From Rhodosalinus sp046542825 (lineage in GTDB: Bacteria > Pseudomonadota > Alphaproteobacteria > Rhodobacterales > Rhodobacteraceae): a DNA stretch of 33,682 nt. The first letter of the stretch is position 1. Each line of letters begins with the position of its first letter. Below the pieces are notes generated by a model. The model saw nothing but the letters and a program-made list of their open reading frames with translations, did no database searches and was not told the DNA's origin. Location of the stretch: assembly GCF_046542825.1 (NCBI RefSeq), contig NZ_JBKHAQ010000018.1, positions 1 to 33,682 on the forward strand, written 5' to 3'. Both the position numbers and the translations under genes were made by a program. Below, piece after piece: positions 8,263-15,088 of the stretch.

Positions 8263-9327
8263 CTATGCCCCTGTTGACGCCGTGCCACCCCCGCAGACCG
8301 GGCAGCCCGGCCGTGGCGCCACGGCGATCACCCGCGCCTCGGCATAAAGCGCATCGTAAAGCATCAGCCGCCCGACCAGCGGCGCGCCGGCCTGGGCGAT
8401 GAGCTTCACCGCCTCCACGGCCATCATCGCGCCCACCACCCCCGGCAGCGGTCCCACCACGCCCGCCTCCGCGCAGGAGGGCGCAAGCCCCGGCGCCGGG
8501 CGCTCCGGAAAGACGCAGGCGTAGCAGGGGCCGCCGCGCGCGGGGTCGAAGACGGCGACCTGCCCCTCCCATTGCGCGATCGCGCCCCAGACCAGCGGCC
8601 GGCCCGCCGCCACCGCCGCGCGGTTGACCAGCTCGCGCGTCTCGAAATTGTCCGAGCCGTCGAGGATCACGTCGTAGTCGGCGAAAAGCTCCGCGGCGAT
8701 CTCTTCCGTCAGGCGCCGGTGATAGGGCCGCACGGTGACGTAAGGATTCTGCGCCTCCATCGCGGCCTGCGCGGAAAAGACCTTGGGCACCCCGATGTCG
8801 GCGTCCCGGTGGATCACCTGCCGCTGCAGGTTGGCGTTCTCGACCAGGTCCGCGTCGATGACCCCTACCGTGCCCACACCGGCGGCGGCGAGATACTGCA
8901 AGGCCGGCGCGCCAAGGCCGCCCGCGCCCACCACCAGCACCTTCGCCTCGCCCAGCGCACGCTGCCCGGTGCCGCCGATCTCGCGCAGCACGATGTGACG
9001 CGCGTAGCGCTCAAGCTGCGCCTCGCTCATCGCGCCGGGGCGCGGCGCGGGCGCCTCGGCCGCCTCCTTCGCGGCCGCACGCCCGCGCAACCGCCGCAGC
9101 ACCAGCGCATAGCCCGCGCCCAACAGGCCGAAACCGCCGAGAATAAGCCAGAAGGCCGGCCCGCCCCCGGTGGCCACCCGCAGCGGGTGCCCCTCCGGCA
9201 GCGCCACATGCACCATCAGCACCGCGATGTAGAGCAGCGCCAGGATCAGGGCGCGAGCCTGCCGCGGCAGGCCGATCAGCCCGCCGCCGAACCACGCCAG
9301 CGCCGCTAGACCGAAGACCAGAAGCAT
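8263..9327 (-). CDS. Membrane-anchored HesA/MoeB/ThiF family adenylyltransferase
   Basis: A 354-residue protein. Residues about 1-80 carry three hydrophobic segments (about 2-20, 26-43 and 57-77). After an Ala/Pro-rich linker the E1-like domain begins near residue 100. It has the ATP-binding loop GAGGLG (134-139), the NANLQRQV arginine region (R169), DGSDNFETR (about 223-231) and two CxxC zinc pairs (C268/C271 and C342/C345). Proteins of this family adenylate the C-terminal Gly-Gly of ubiquitin-like sulfur carriers such as MoaD or ThiS. The membrane anchor is not part of classical MoeB or ThiF. The start ATG at 9327 shares its A with the dut stop (TGATG), so translation is coupled. No sulfur carrier gene is next to it, so the pathway (molybdopterin, thiamine or other) is open. 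Confidence 0.87.
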   Translation of the reverse strand: MLLVFGLAALAWFGGGLIGLPRQARALILALLYIAVLMVHVALPEGHPLRVATGGGPAFWLILGGFGLLGAGYALVLRRLRGRAAAKEAAEAPAPRPGAMSEAQLERYARHIVLREIGGTGQRALGEAKVLVVGAGGLGAPALQYLAAAGVGTVGVIDADLVENANLQRQVIHRDADIGVPKVFSAQAAMEAQNPYVTVRPYHRRLTEEIAAELFADYDVILDGSDNFETRELVNRAAVAAGRPLVWGAIAQWEGQVAVFDPARGGPCYACVFPERPAPGLAPSCAEAGVVGPLPGVVGAMMAVEAVKLIAQAGAPLVGRLMLYDALYAEARVIAVAPRPGCPVCGGGTASTGA

Positions 9328-9791
9328 CAGCCGCGCCCCGTCGAGCCGAAGCCGCCCGCGCCGCGCGGCGTCTCAGCCAGCGCTTCGGCCAGCTCGAAGG
9401 CCGCGCGCACCACCGGCGCCACCACCATCTGCGCAATCCGCTCGCCATGGCGCACGCGGAACGGTGCCGTCCCGAGGTTCAGCAGGATCACCCCCAGCGG
9501 CCCGCGATAATCGCTGTCGATCGTGCCCGGCGCGTTCGGCAGCACGATTCCGTGCTTCAGCGCGAGGCCGGAGCGCGGCCGCAGCTGCACCTCGTAACCC
9601 TCGGGGATCTCCAGCCGCAGCCCCGTGGGCACCAGCGCGCGCGCGCCCGCGCCCAGCAGCAGCCCCTCCGCCCGCGCATCCGCCGGGAAATTGGCCCGCA
9701 GGTCCGCCCCCGCCGCGCCCGCGGTGGCGTAGGCCGGCAGCGGCACATCCGGGTCCGCCTCTTCGGTCCGCAGGACGCGCAGCACGATCAT
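9327..9791 (-). CDS. dut: dUTP diphosphatase (dUTPase)
   Basis: A 154-residue homotrimeric dUTPase that hydrolyses dUTP to dUMP and pyrophosphate, keeping uracil out of DNA and supplying dUMP for thymidylate synthesis. All five motifs are present: AGAAGADLRA (about 24-33), RPRSGLA (71-77), NAPGTIDSDYRG (86-97, with the catalytic D92), ERIAQMVV (117-124) and the C-terminal arm RGAGGFGSTG (143-152). The start at ATG 9791 has GGGAGAGGA just upstream. It lies in the coaBC-dut arrangement found in many proteobacteria and shares one base with the downstream ThiF-like gene. Confidence 0.96.
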   Translation of the reverse strand: MIVLRVLRTEEADPDVPLPAYATAGAAGADLRANFPADARAEGLLLGAGARALVPTGLRLEIPEGYEVQLRPRSGLALKHGIVLPNAPGTIDSDYRGPLGVILLNLGTAPFRVRHGERIAQMVVAPVVRAAFELAEALAETPRGAGGFGSTGRG

Positions 9792-9803
9792 TCCTCTCCC
9801 GGT

Positions 9804-9856
9804 CCTTCCTCTTGCCCCAAATACCCTCGCGCGAAGCGCACGCGCCGCAGGCGCGT
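9804..9856 (-). repeat. REP-like intergenic element (hairpin plus GTATTTGGGG tail) between coaBC and dut
   Basis: Read on the minus strand, a perfect 7-bp hairpin ACGCGCC-TGC-GGCGCGT (9856-9840) begins a few bases after the coaBC stop. A smaller GCGC-TTC-GCGC hairpin follows, and then GAGGGTATTTGGGGCAAGAG and GAAGG. A GTATTTGG-GCAAGA-GAAG tail following GC-rich hairpins is, from memory, a frequently repeated intergenic motif in Rhodobacterales genomes. Its function is unknown to me; it may act in transcript ends or as a REP/BIME-like repeat. Confidence 0.5.
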
Positions 9857-9859
9857 TCC

Positions 9860-11056
9860 CTACGCCAGCGCCTCGGCGAGGCGCGCCGCGAGGCGCTCGG
9901 CGACCTCGGCCTTGGGCATCCGCGGCCAGGTTTCCGCACCTTCGGCCGTCACCAGCGTCACCGCGTTCTCGGCCCCGCCCATGATCCCCGTGCCGGGCGA
10001 GACGTCGTTCGCCACGATCCAGTCGCAGCCCTTGCGCCCGCGCTTGGCGGTCGCATTCCCGACCACGTCCTGCGTCTCTGCGGCGAAGCCCACCACCAGC
10101 CGCGGTCGCCCTTCGGTCAGCGCCGACACATGCGCCAGGATGTCGGGATTCTCGTGGAAGGACAGCTGCGGCAGATCGCCACCGGGCACCTTCTTGATCT
10201 TCTGCTCCGCCGCGCCTGCCACGCGCCAGTCCGCCACCGCCGCGGCCATGACGGCGGCATCGGCGGGCAGCGCCGCCTCGACCGCCGCGAACATCTCGCG
10301 CGCGGTCTCCACGCGCACCACCTCGACCCCTTCGGGCGGCGGCACGGCGGCGGGGCCGGTCACGAAGACCACATGCGCTCCCAGCGCCGCCAGCGCCTGG
10401 GCCAGAGCGGCGCCCTGCGCGCCCGAGGACCGGTTGGCGATGTAGCGCACCGGGTCGATGGGTTCATGCGTGGGCCCCGAGGTGACCACGATCCGCCGCC
10501 CCGACAGCGGCCCTTCGCCCAGCGCCGCCTCTACGGCTGCGAGGATGGCCGCCGGTTCGGCCATCCGGCCGGGGCCGTATTCGCCGCAGGCCATGTCGCC
10601 CTCGTCCGGCCCCACGAAGCGGACACCGTCCGTGCGCAGGGTGGCGGCGTTGCGGCGGGTTGCCGGATGCTGCCACATCCGCACGTTCATGGCAGGTGCG
10701 GCCAGCACCGGCGTGTCCGTGGCCAGCAACAGCGTCGAGGCGAGGTCGTCCGCGTGGCCCTGCGCCATCTTCGCCATCAGGTCGGCCGTCGCGGGCGCCA
10801 CCACCACAAGATCGGCCACGCGCGACAGCTGTATATGCCCCATCTCGGCCTCGGCCGTCAGGTCGAAGAGCGCGCGATGCACCGTTTCCCCAGCCAGCGC
10901 GGCGACCGACAGGGGCGTCACGAACTCCTCCGCCGCGCGGGTCATCACGGGCGTGACCGCCACGCCACGCTCGCGCAGGCGCCGGATCAGATCGAGGGTC
11001 TTGTAGGCCGCGATTCCGCCGCCGATGATCAAGAGGATTCGCCTGCCTGCCAGCAT
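9860..11056 (-). CDS. coaBC: Bifunctional phosphopantothenoylcysteine decarboxylase / phosphopantothenate-cysteine ligase
   Basis: A 398-residue fused CoaB-CoaC enzyme performing two consecutive steps of coenzyme A synthesis. Start ATG 11056 has AGGAG 9 bases upstream. The N-terminal flavin-dependent CoaC domain (about 1-180) opens with GRRILLIIGGGIAAYK and carries the catalytic H74 (MGHIQLSR), the PAMN motif at 121-124 and the reactive C157 in DMACGEYGPGRM. The C-terminal CoaB domain (about 185-398) shows TSGPTHEPIDPVRYI, the ANRSSG motif with N208 and the basic KIKK (286-289), corresponding to the CTP- and substrate-binding lysine of E. coli. It is the first gene of the coaBC-dut-ThiF-M3 operon, and the 5' end faces the SRPBCC gene across a 56-base divergent spacer. 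Confidence 0.97.
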   Translation of the reverse strand: MLAGRRILLIIGGGIAAYKTLDLIRRLRERGVAVTPVMTRAAEEFVTPLSVAALAGETVHRALFDLTAEAEMGHIQLSRVADLVVVAPATADLMAKMAQGHADDLASTLLLATDTPVLAAPAMNVRMWQHPATRRNAATLRTDGVRFVGPDEGDMACGEYGPGRMAEPAAILAAVEAALGEGPLSGRRIVVTSGPTHEPIDPVRYIANRSSGAQGAALAQALAALGAHVVFVTGPAAVPPPEGVEVVRVETAREMFAAVEAALPADAAVMAAAVADWRVAGAAEQKIKKVPGGDLPQLSFHENPDILAHVSALTEGRPRLVVGFAAETQDVVGNATAKRGRKGCDWIVANDVSPGTGIMGGAENAVTLVTAEGAETWPRMPKAEVAERLAARLAEALA

Positions 11057-11112
11057 CGCCCGTCTCTCCTGCCCGCCCGCACCCTACCTAGCCCCCTGCC
11101 CCGCGCCGCACA

Positions 11113-11601
11113 ATGTCGGACCGAGCCGTCACCCTGACCACCCATCTGCCGGCCCCGATGGACGAGGTCCGGGATATGCTGATGCGTCCCGCAACGCTGG
11201 CTCATGTCGCGGCGCCGCTGCTGCGCTTCGTGCCCGAGGGCCGGCCCTTGCCCGACCGTTGGGAGGAGGGCACTTGGCGCGTCCGGCTGCGCGGACCGCT
11301 CGGGCTCCCGCTTGGCTGGCAGGAAATACGCGTGAGCTTTCCCGAAGCGCCACCGCCGATGCTGCGGCTGCGCGACGACGGGCGCGGCACGCTGGCGCGA
11401 CGGTGGGATCACCTGATCGAGATTGCGCCGGAGGGCGACGGCACGCGCTACACCGACCGGATCGTGGTGGAGGCCGGCTGGCTGACCCCGGCGATACGCC
11501 TCTTCGCGCGGGTCTTCTATGCCCACAGGCAACGGCGCTGGCGTCGGCTGCTCAGCCCCGGAAGGCGTCGCAGGGATCGGGCCGCTCCGCCTCCGGCGTG
11601 A
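11113..11601 (+). CDS. SRPBCC (START-like) family protein
   Basis: A 162-residue protein beginning MSDRAVTLTTHLPAPMDEVRDML, the usual opening of a polyketide cyclase/START-like helix-grip fold (strand, then helix). The middle has beta-strand spacing typical of the fold (GTWRVRLRGPLG, then LGWQEIRVSF). The family binds hydrophobic ligands, but nothing here shows which one. The C-terminus is very basic (RQRRWRRLLSPGRRRRDR). Its last 50 bases overlap the convergent chaN-like gene, so the basic tail may partly reflect sharing sequence with the opposite strand. No strong ribosome binding site is seen before the ATG at 11113. Confidence 0.72.
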   Translation: MSDRAVTLTTHLPAPMDEVRDMLMRPATLAHVAAPLLRFVPEGRPLPDRWEEGTWRVRLRGPLGLPLGWQEIRVSFPEAPPPMLRLRDDGRGTLARRWDHLIEIAPEGDGTRYTDRIVVEAGWLTPAIRLFARVFYAHRQRRWRRLLSPGRRRRDRAAPPPA

Positions 11602-12358
11602 CGAGCCAGAGATCGTAGGGCGCGCTGTCCTCCGGCGCGGCCTCGAGTTGGCCGACCGACAGGACCGAGACATCCGGCGCGGCGCGCGCCAGTTTCGCGG
11701 GCATCCCCCAGTCGGTGCGCGCGTGGCCGTTGCCGGTGATCACCACGACCGGGCCACCCGTCTCGTCAAGCGCGCGCAGAGCCTTGCGCGCGAGTGCGGC
11801 ATCGCGCACCCGTTGGGCCATCACCATGCCGGGCAGCATCGTCTCGGGCAGCGCGTCGCAATGCGCCTCGGCCTGCATCGCCTCGCGCTCGGCCTGCTGC
11901 TCGTCCGGCAGGGCCGCGTCGAGGCCCCAGCGCGCGGCATCCTCGGGCAGCTCGCCCTCGCCCATGACCACGCCGCGCAACTCCTCGCGCGGCACCGCCG
12001 CGCCAAAGACGCGCGCCTCGGGCGCCGCGGCGAAGATCGGCGCATACATGGCGAAGTCGGGCCAGCCGCTTTCGTCCCAGTCGAGGGTCGCGCGCAGCGC
12101 CTCGGCATCCGTCATGAGGTCAGGCGTCACGCGCTCCGCATACTCGGGCGTCAGCATCTCGAAGACCAGCGCCGCGGGTTGCAGCTCCGCGACCGCGGCA
12201 GTCTGGTTCTCGTGATGCCACGGGTTATCGTGCACCTCCCCCAGGATCACGATATCGGCTGTCGGCAGCGTCGAAAGCTCCGAAGGCGCAATGGGCTCCG
12301 CCTCCGCGCCGAGCGCAGCGAGAAGCGGCAACGCGAGCGCAGCGAGCGCGCCCCTCAT
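11552..12358 (-). CDS. ChaN-like haem-binding domain protein, exported
   Basis: A 268-residue protein with a signal peptide (MRGALAALALPLLAALGAEA, cleavage near residue 20). The mature part begins with TADIVILGEVHDNPWHH (about 33-49), the hallmark of the ChaN/Cofac_haem_bdg family. The structurally studied member, Campylobacter ChaN, binds two haems. The C-terminal third has the family's VVVITGNGHARTDWGMP segment. No lipobox cysteine is seen, so it is probably periplasmic and soluble, unlike ChaN lipoproteins. It is joined to rpoH2 by a 4-base ATGA overlap, so its expression should follow that stress sigma factor. That points to haem or iron handling under oxidative stress, as an inference. 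Confidence 0.83.
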   Translation of the reverse strand: MRGALAALALPLLAALGAEAEPIAPSELSTLPTADIVILGEVHDNPWHHENQTAAVAELQPAALVFEMLTPEYAERVTPDLMTDAEALRATLDWDESGWPDFAMYAPIFAAAPEARVFGAAVPREELRGVVMGEGELPEDAARWGLDAALPDEQQAEREAMQAEAHCDALPETMLPGMVMAQRVRDAALARKALRALDETGGPVVVITGNGHARTDWGMPAKLARAAPDVSVLSVGQLEAAPEDSAPYDLWLVTPEAERPDPCDAFRG

Positions 12359-13233
12359 GCGAGCAGCGCCTGCACCTCGCGCGACTGCGATTCCAGCGCG
12401 CGCCGCATCTTCTGGAACGCCGCCGCCTCGAGCTGGCGCACCCGCTCCTTCGACAGGCCCAGCTCGTCGCCCAGGCTTTCCAGCGTGCGCGGGTCGTCGC
12501 GCAACTTGCGCTCGCGCACGATGAAGCGCTCGCGCTCGTTCAGCACGCCCAGCGCCTCGACCAGCCACTCGCGCAGCCGCGCCATGTCGTGGTCGCGCTC
12601 GATCAGGTCGGCGGCCTGCGTGCCTTCGTCCTCCAGCGTCTCGATCCACTCGCGGCCCTCGTCCTCGGCGGACTGGGTCGCGTTGAGCGAGAAGTCCGAG
12701 CCCGAAAGCCGCCCCTCCATCATCTCGACATCGTGCAGCGGGACGCCGATCTCGGTCGAGATGAGCTGATGCAACTGGTGGCGATCGAGCTGGACGCCCC
12801 GCTGCGCCGCCTCGCGCTCCAGCCGGGCCTGCACGCGGCGCATGTTGAAGAAGAGCGATTTCTGCGACGAGGTGGACCCGGTGCGCACCATCGACCAGTT
12901 GCGCATCACATAGTCCTGGATAGAGGCCTTGATCCACCAGACAGCATAGGTGGAAAACCGCACGCCGCGATCGGGGTCGAACTTGTCGGCCGCCTTCATG
13001 AGGCCCAGGCCGGCCTCCTGGATCAGGTCGTTCATCGGCGCGCCGTAGCGGCGGAACTTGGCCGCCATGGAAATCGCGAGCCGCATGTAGGCGTTGATCA
13101 GCCGGTGCAGCGCTTCCTCGTCGCGCTCGTCGCGCCAGGCGTAGGCGAGTTTCAGCTCCGTCTCCGCGTCGAGAAGCTCTGCCTTCATGGCGGCACGGGA
13201 CAGGCTCTTGTCGGTCTGGGTATCGAGGGCCAT
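12355..13233 (-). CDS. rpoH2: RNA polymerase heat-shock/stress sigma factor RpoH, RpoH-II type
   Basis: A 292-residue group 3 sigma factor. Start is the ATG at 13233 (GGAG 5 bases upstream); an in-frame GTG at 13239 would add two residues. Region 2 is intact (NAYMRLAISMAAKF, DLIQEAGLGLMKAADKF, FSTYAVWWIKASIQDYVMRNWSMVR). SSQKSLFFNMRR (about 122-133) is the RpoH box that separates RpoH from the housekeeping factor. Region 4.2 (LGDELGLSKERVRQLEAAAFQKM) is near the C-terminus. The N-terminus (MALDTQTDKSLSRAAMKAEL and ETELKLAYAWRDERDE) resembles Rhodobacter sphaeroides RpoHII, which acts in the singlet-oxygen response, not RpoHI. A candidate RpoE-type promoter lies upstream. The stop overlaps the chaN-like start by 4 bases (ATGA). 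Confidence 0.94.
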   Translation of the reverse strand: MALDTQTDKSLSRAAMKAELLDAETELKLAYAWRDERDEEALHRLINAYMRLAISMAAKFRRYGAPMNDLIQEAGLGLMKAADKFDPDRGVRFSTYAVWWIKASIQDYVMRNWSMVRTGSTSSQKSLFFNMRRVQARLEREAAQRGVQLDRHQLHQLISTEIGVPLHDVEMMEGRLSGSDFSLNATQSAEDEGREWIETLEDEGTQAADLIERDHDMARLREWLVEALGVLNERERFIVRERKLRDDPRTLESLGDELGLSKERVRQLEAAAFQKMRRALESQSREVQALLA

Positions 13234-13281
13234 GGTCACTCCGCTGTCTGCGTCGGCGCCTCATCGGAGCGCCTTTCTACT

Positions 13282-13311
13282 TCGGTACGCGCGCCGCACG
13301 TTCCTGGATCA
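13282..13311 (-). promoter_or_regulatory. Predicted RpoE (ECF11-type) promoter of rpoH2
   Basis: On the minus strand, TGATCC (13311-13306) is followed after exactly 18 bases by TACCGA (13287-13282). The R. sphaeroides RpoE/ChrR consensus is TGATCC, an 18-base spacer and a TA-rich -10 (TAAGA-like), and rpoHII there is an RpoE target. The -35 is perfect and the -10 partial. The predicted start would give a 5' UTR of about 40 bases before the ATG at 13233. Confidence 0.65.
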
Positions 13312-13513
13312 GTCTCGTCGAAGGAACGCTTGTGTCACATGCGGCGTTCCGGCGCGCCTGCCGACGCGTGCCGCGCGGGCAGGCCCGTCACAGCCCCTTG
13401 AACTGGCGGGATTCCTGCAGACGCTTCGTCTTGCCGCCGCGGCATCATCACGAATTTGTCAAGACGGCCTGCGGCACGGTGCGCGGCCGTGCGCGCCGCC
13501 CGACCCCCGCGCG

Positions 13514-13528
13514 TTAAGCATTCGTCAA
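13514..13528 (+). promoter_or_regulatory. CtrA-box-like site upstream of comM
   Basis: TTAA-GCATTCG-TCAA at 13514-13528 matches the CtrA consensus TTAA-N7-TTAA at 7 of 8 defined bases. TTAA is rare in this GC-rich DNA. It lies 45 bases before the comM ATG, a distance suitable for activation. In Rhodobacter capsulatus, CtrA controls competence genes including comM for uptake of gene transfer agent DNA. Confidence 0.5.
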
Positions 13529-13573
13529 CCAAGTCCGCGCTAGGCCCTTGCGGACAGTCTTGCCGGGGTCGCG

Positions 13574-15088
13574 ATGGTCGCACGGGCCTATACCGTTGCT
13601 TTCGAGGGCGTGGAGGCGCGGACCGTCGAGGTGCAATGCGCGGTCAGCCCCGGCACGCCCGGCTTTTCCATCGTGGGCCTGCCCGACAAGGCCGTGAGCG
13701 AGGCGCGCGACCGCGTGCGCAGCGCGCTCAACGCGCTTTCCATCGCGCTGCCGTCGAAGCGGATCACCGTCAATCTCGCCCCCGCCGACCTGCCCAAGGA
13801 GGGCTCGCATTTCGACCTGCCCATCGCGCTGTCGCTGCTCGCCGCGCTCGAGATCCTGCCAGCCGACGCCGCCGAAAGCACTGTGGCGCTGGGCGAGTTG
13901 TCGCTCGACGGCCTTCTGATGCCCGTGCTGGGCGCCCTGCCCGCCGCAATGGCCGCGGCCGAAGCGGACCGCGCACTGCTCTGTCCCCGCGCCTCGGGGC
14001 CGGAGGCCGCCTGGGTTGGTGGCGCGCAGGTGATCGGGGCGGCCAGCCTTGGCGACGTGGTGCGCCACTACACCGGGCAGGCCCCGATCCCGCCCGCCGA
14101 GCCGGGCGAAATCACCGGCGATCCGTCCGCCCGCGACCTGCGCGACGTCAAGGGACAGGAACGCGCCAAGCGCGCGCTCGAGATCGCGGCGGCGGGCCGC
14201 CATCACATGCTGATGATCGGCACGCCGGGCTCGGGCAAGTCGATGCTGGCCGCGCGGATGCCCGGCCTGCTGCCGCCGCTCACCCCGGTCGAGGCGCTCG
14301 AGACCTCGATGATCCACTCGCTGGCGGGCCTGCTGGACGAGGGCGGCATCAGCCGCCTGCGCCCCTTCCGCGAGCCGCATCACACCGCCTCGATGGCCGC
14401 GATCGTGGGCGGCGGCAAGGGCGCGAAGCCGGGCGAGATCAGCCTTGCGCATAATGGTGTGCTCTTCCTGGACGAACTGCCGGAGTTTCCGCGCGCCGTG
14501 CTGGAAACCCTCCGCCAGCCGGTCGAGACGGGCGAGGTCATGGTCGCGCGCGCCAACGCGCATGTGCGCTATCCCTGCCGCTTCCTGCTGCTGGCGGCGG
14601 CCAATCCCTGCCGTTGCGGATACCTCTCCGACCCGGCACGCGCCTGCGGCCGGGCGCCCGCCTGCGGCGAGGATTACCTCGGCCGCATCTCGGGGCCGCT
14701 GATGGACCGCTTCGACCTGCGGGTCGAGGTGCCGCCGGTGGCCTTCGCCGATCTCGATCTGCCGGCCTCGGGCGAGGGCTCGGCCGAGGTGGCGGCGCGG
14801 GTGGCGCGGGCGCGCGAGGTGCAGGTGGCGCGCTTCGCCGGCCACCCCGGCCTGCGCCAGAACGCCGATGCCGAGGGCAAGGCGCTGGACGAGGTGGCGA
14901 CGCCCGACGCCGAGGGGCGCGAGGTGCTGACCCGCGTGGCCGAGCGCATCGGGTTGTCCGCGCGCGGCTATCACCGGGTGCTGCGCGTGGCGCGCACCAT
15001 CGCGGACCTCGACGGCTCGGACGCGGTGCGCCGGCCGCATGTGGCAGAGGCGGTGAGTTACCGCATCGTCTCGGCGAAGGCGGTCTGA
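13574..15088 (+). CDS. comM: YifB/ComM family AAA+ ATPase (Mg chelatase-like)
   Basis: A 504-residue protein with the full ComM layout. The N-terminal ChlI domain opens MVARAYTVAFEGVEARTVEV and continues through FSIVGLPDKAVSEARDRVRSAL. The AAA+ core has Walker A GTPGSGKS (216-223) and Walker B VLFLDELPEF (about 296-305). The ANPCRCGY...CGRAP cysteine cluster is present, and YLGRISGPLMDRFDL ends in the C-terminal chelatase subdomain. ComM is a hexameric helicase that drives branch migration during natural transformation. In Rhodobacterales it also serves integration of gene-transfer-agent DNA. The start ATG at 13574 follows GGGGTCGCG. A CtrA-box-like site lies upstream. The last 31 bases overlap the convergent hydrolase gene. 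Confidence 0.95.
   Translation: MVARAYTVAFEGVEARTVEVQCAVSPGTPGFSIVGLPDKAVSEARDRVRSALNALSIALPSKRITVNLAPADLPKEGSHFDLPIALSLLAALEILPADAAESTVALGELSLDGLLMPVLGALPAAMAAAEADRALLCPRASGPEAAWVGGAQVIGAASLGDVVRHYTGQAPIPPAEPGEITGDPSARDLRDVKGQERAKRALEIAAAGRHHMLMIGTPGSGKSMLAARMPGLLPPLTPVEALETSMIHSLAGLLDEGGISRLRPFREPHHTASMAAIVGGGKGAKPGEISLAHNGVLFLDELPEFPRAVLETLRQPVETGEVMVARANAHVRYPCRFLLLAAANPCRCGYLSDPARACGRAPACGEDYLGRISGPLMDRFDLRVEVPPVAFADLDLPASGEGSAEVAARVARAREVQVARFAGHPGLRQNADAEGKALDEVATPDAEGREVLTRVAERIGLSARGYHRVLRVARTIADLDGSDAVRRPHVAEAVSYRIVSAKAV

Larger units (their letters stand above)
13234..13573. other. Divergent intergenic region between rpoH2 and comM (340 bases)
   Basis: No gene is supported here. 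On the rpoH2 side is an RpoE-type promoter (13282-13311, minus strand). On the comM side is a CtrA-box-like TTAA-N7-TCAA (13514-13528). The middle, about 13330-13500, is GC-rich without a convincing hairpin, promoter or small ORF. The short frames there start inside neighbouring signals and have no ribosome binding site. Confidence 0.6.

Noticed and set aside
13335..13583. An 82-codon minus-strand ORF between rpoH2 and comM
   Set aside because: No ribosome binding site or domain, composition typical of random GC-rich frames, and it runs across the comM start and CtrA-like site.
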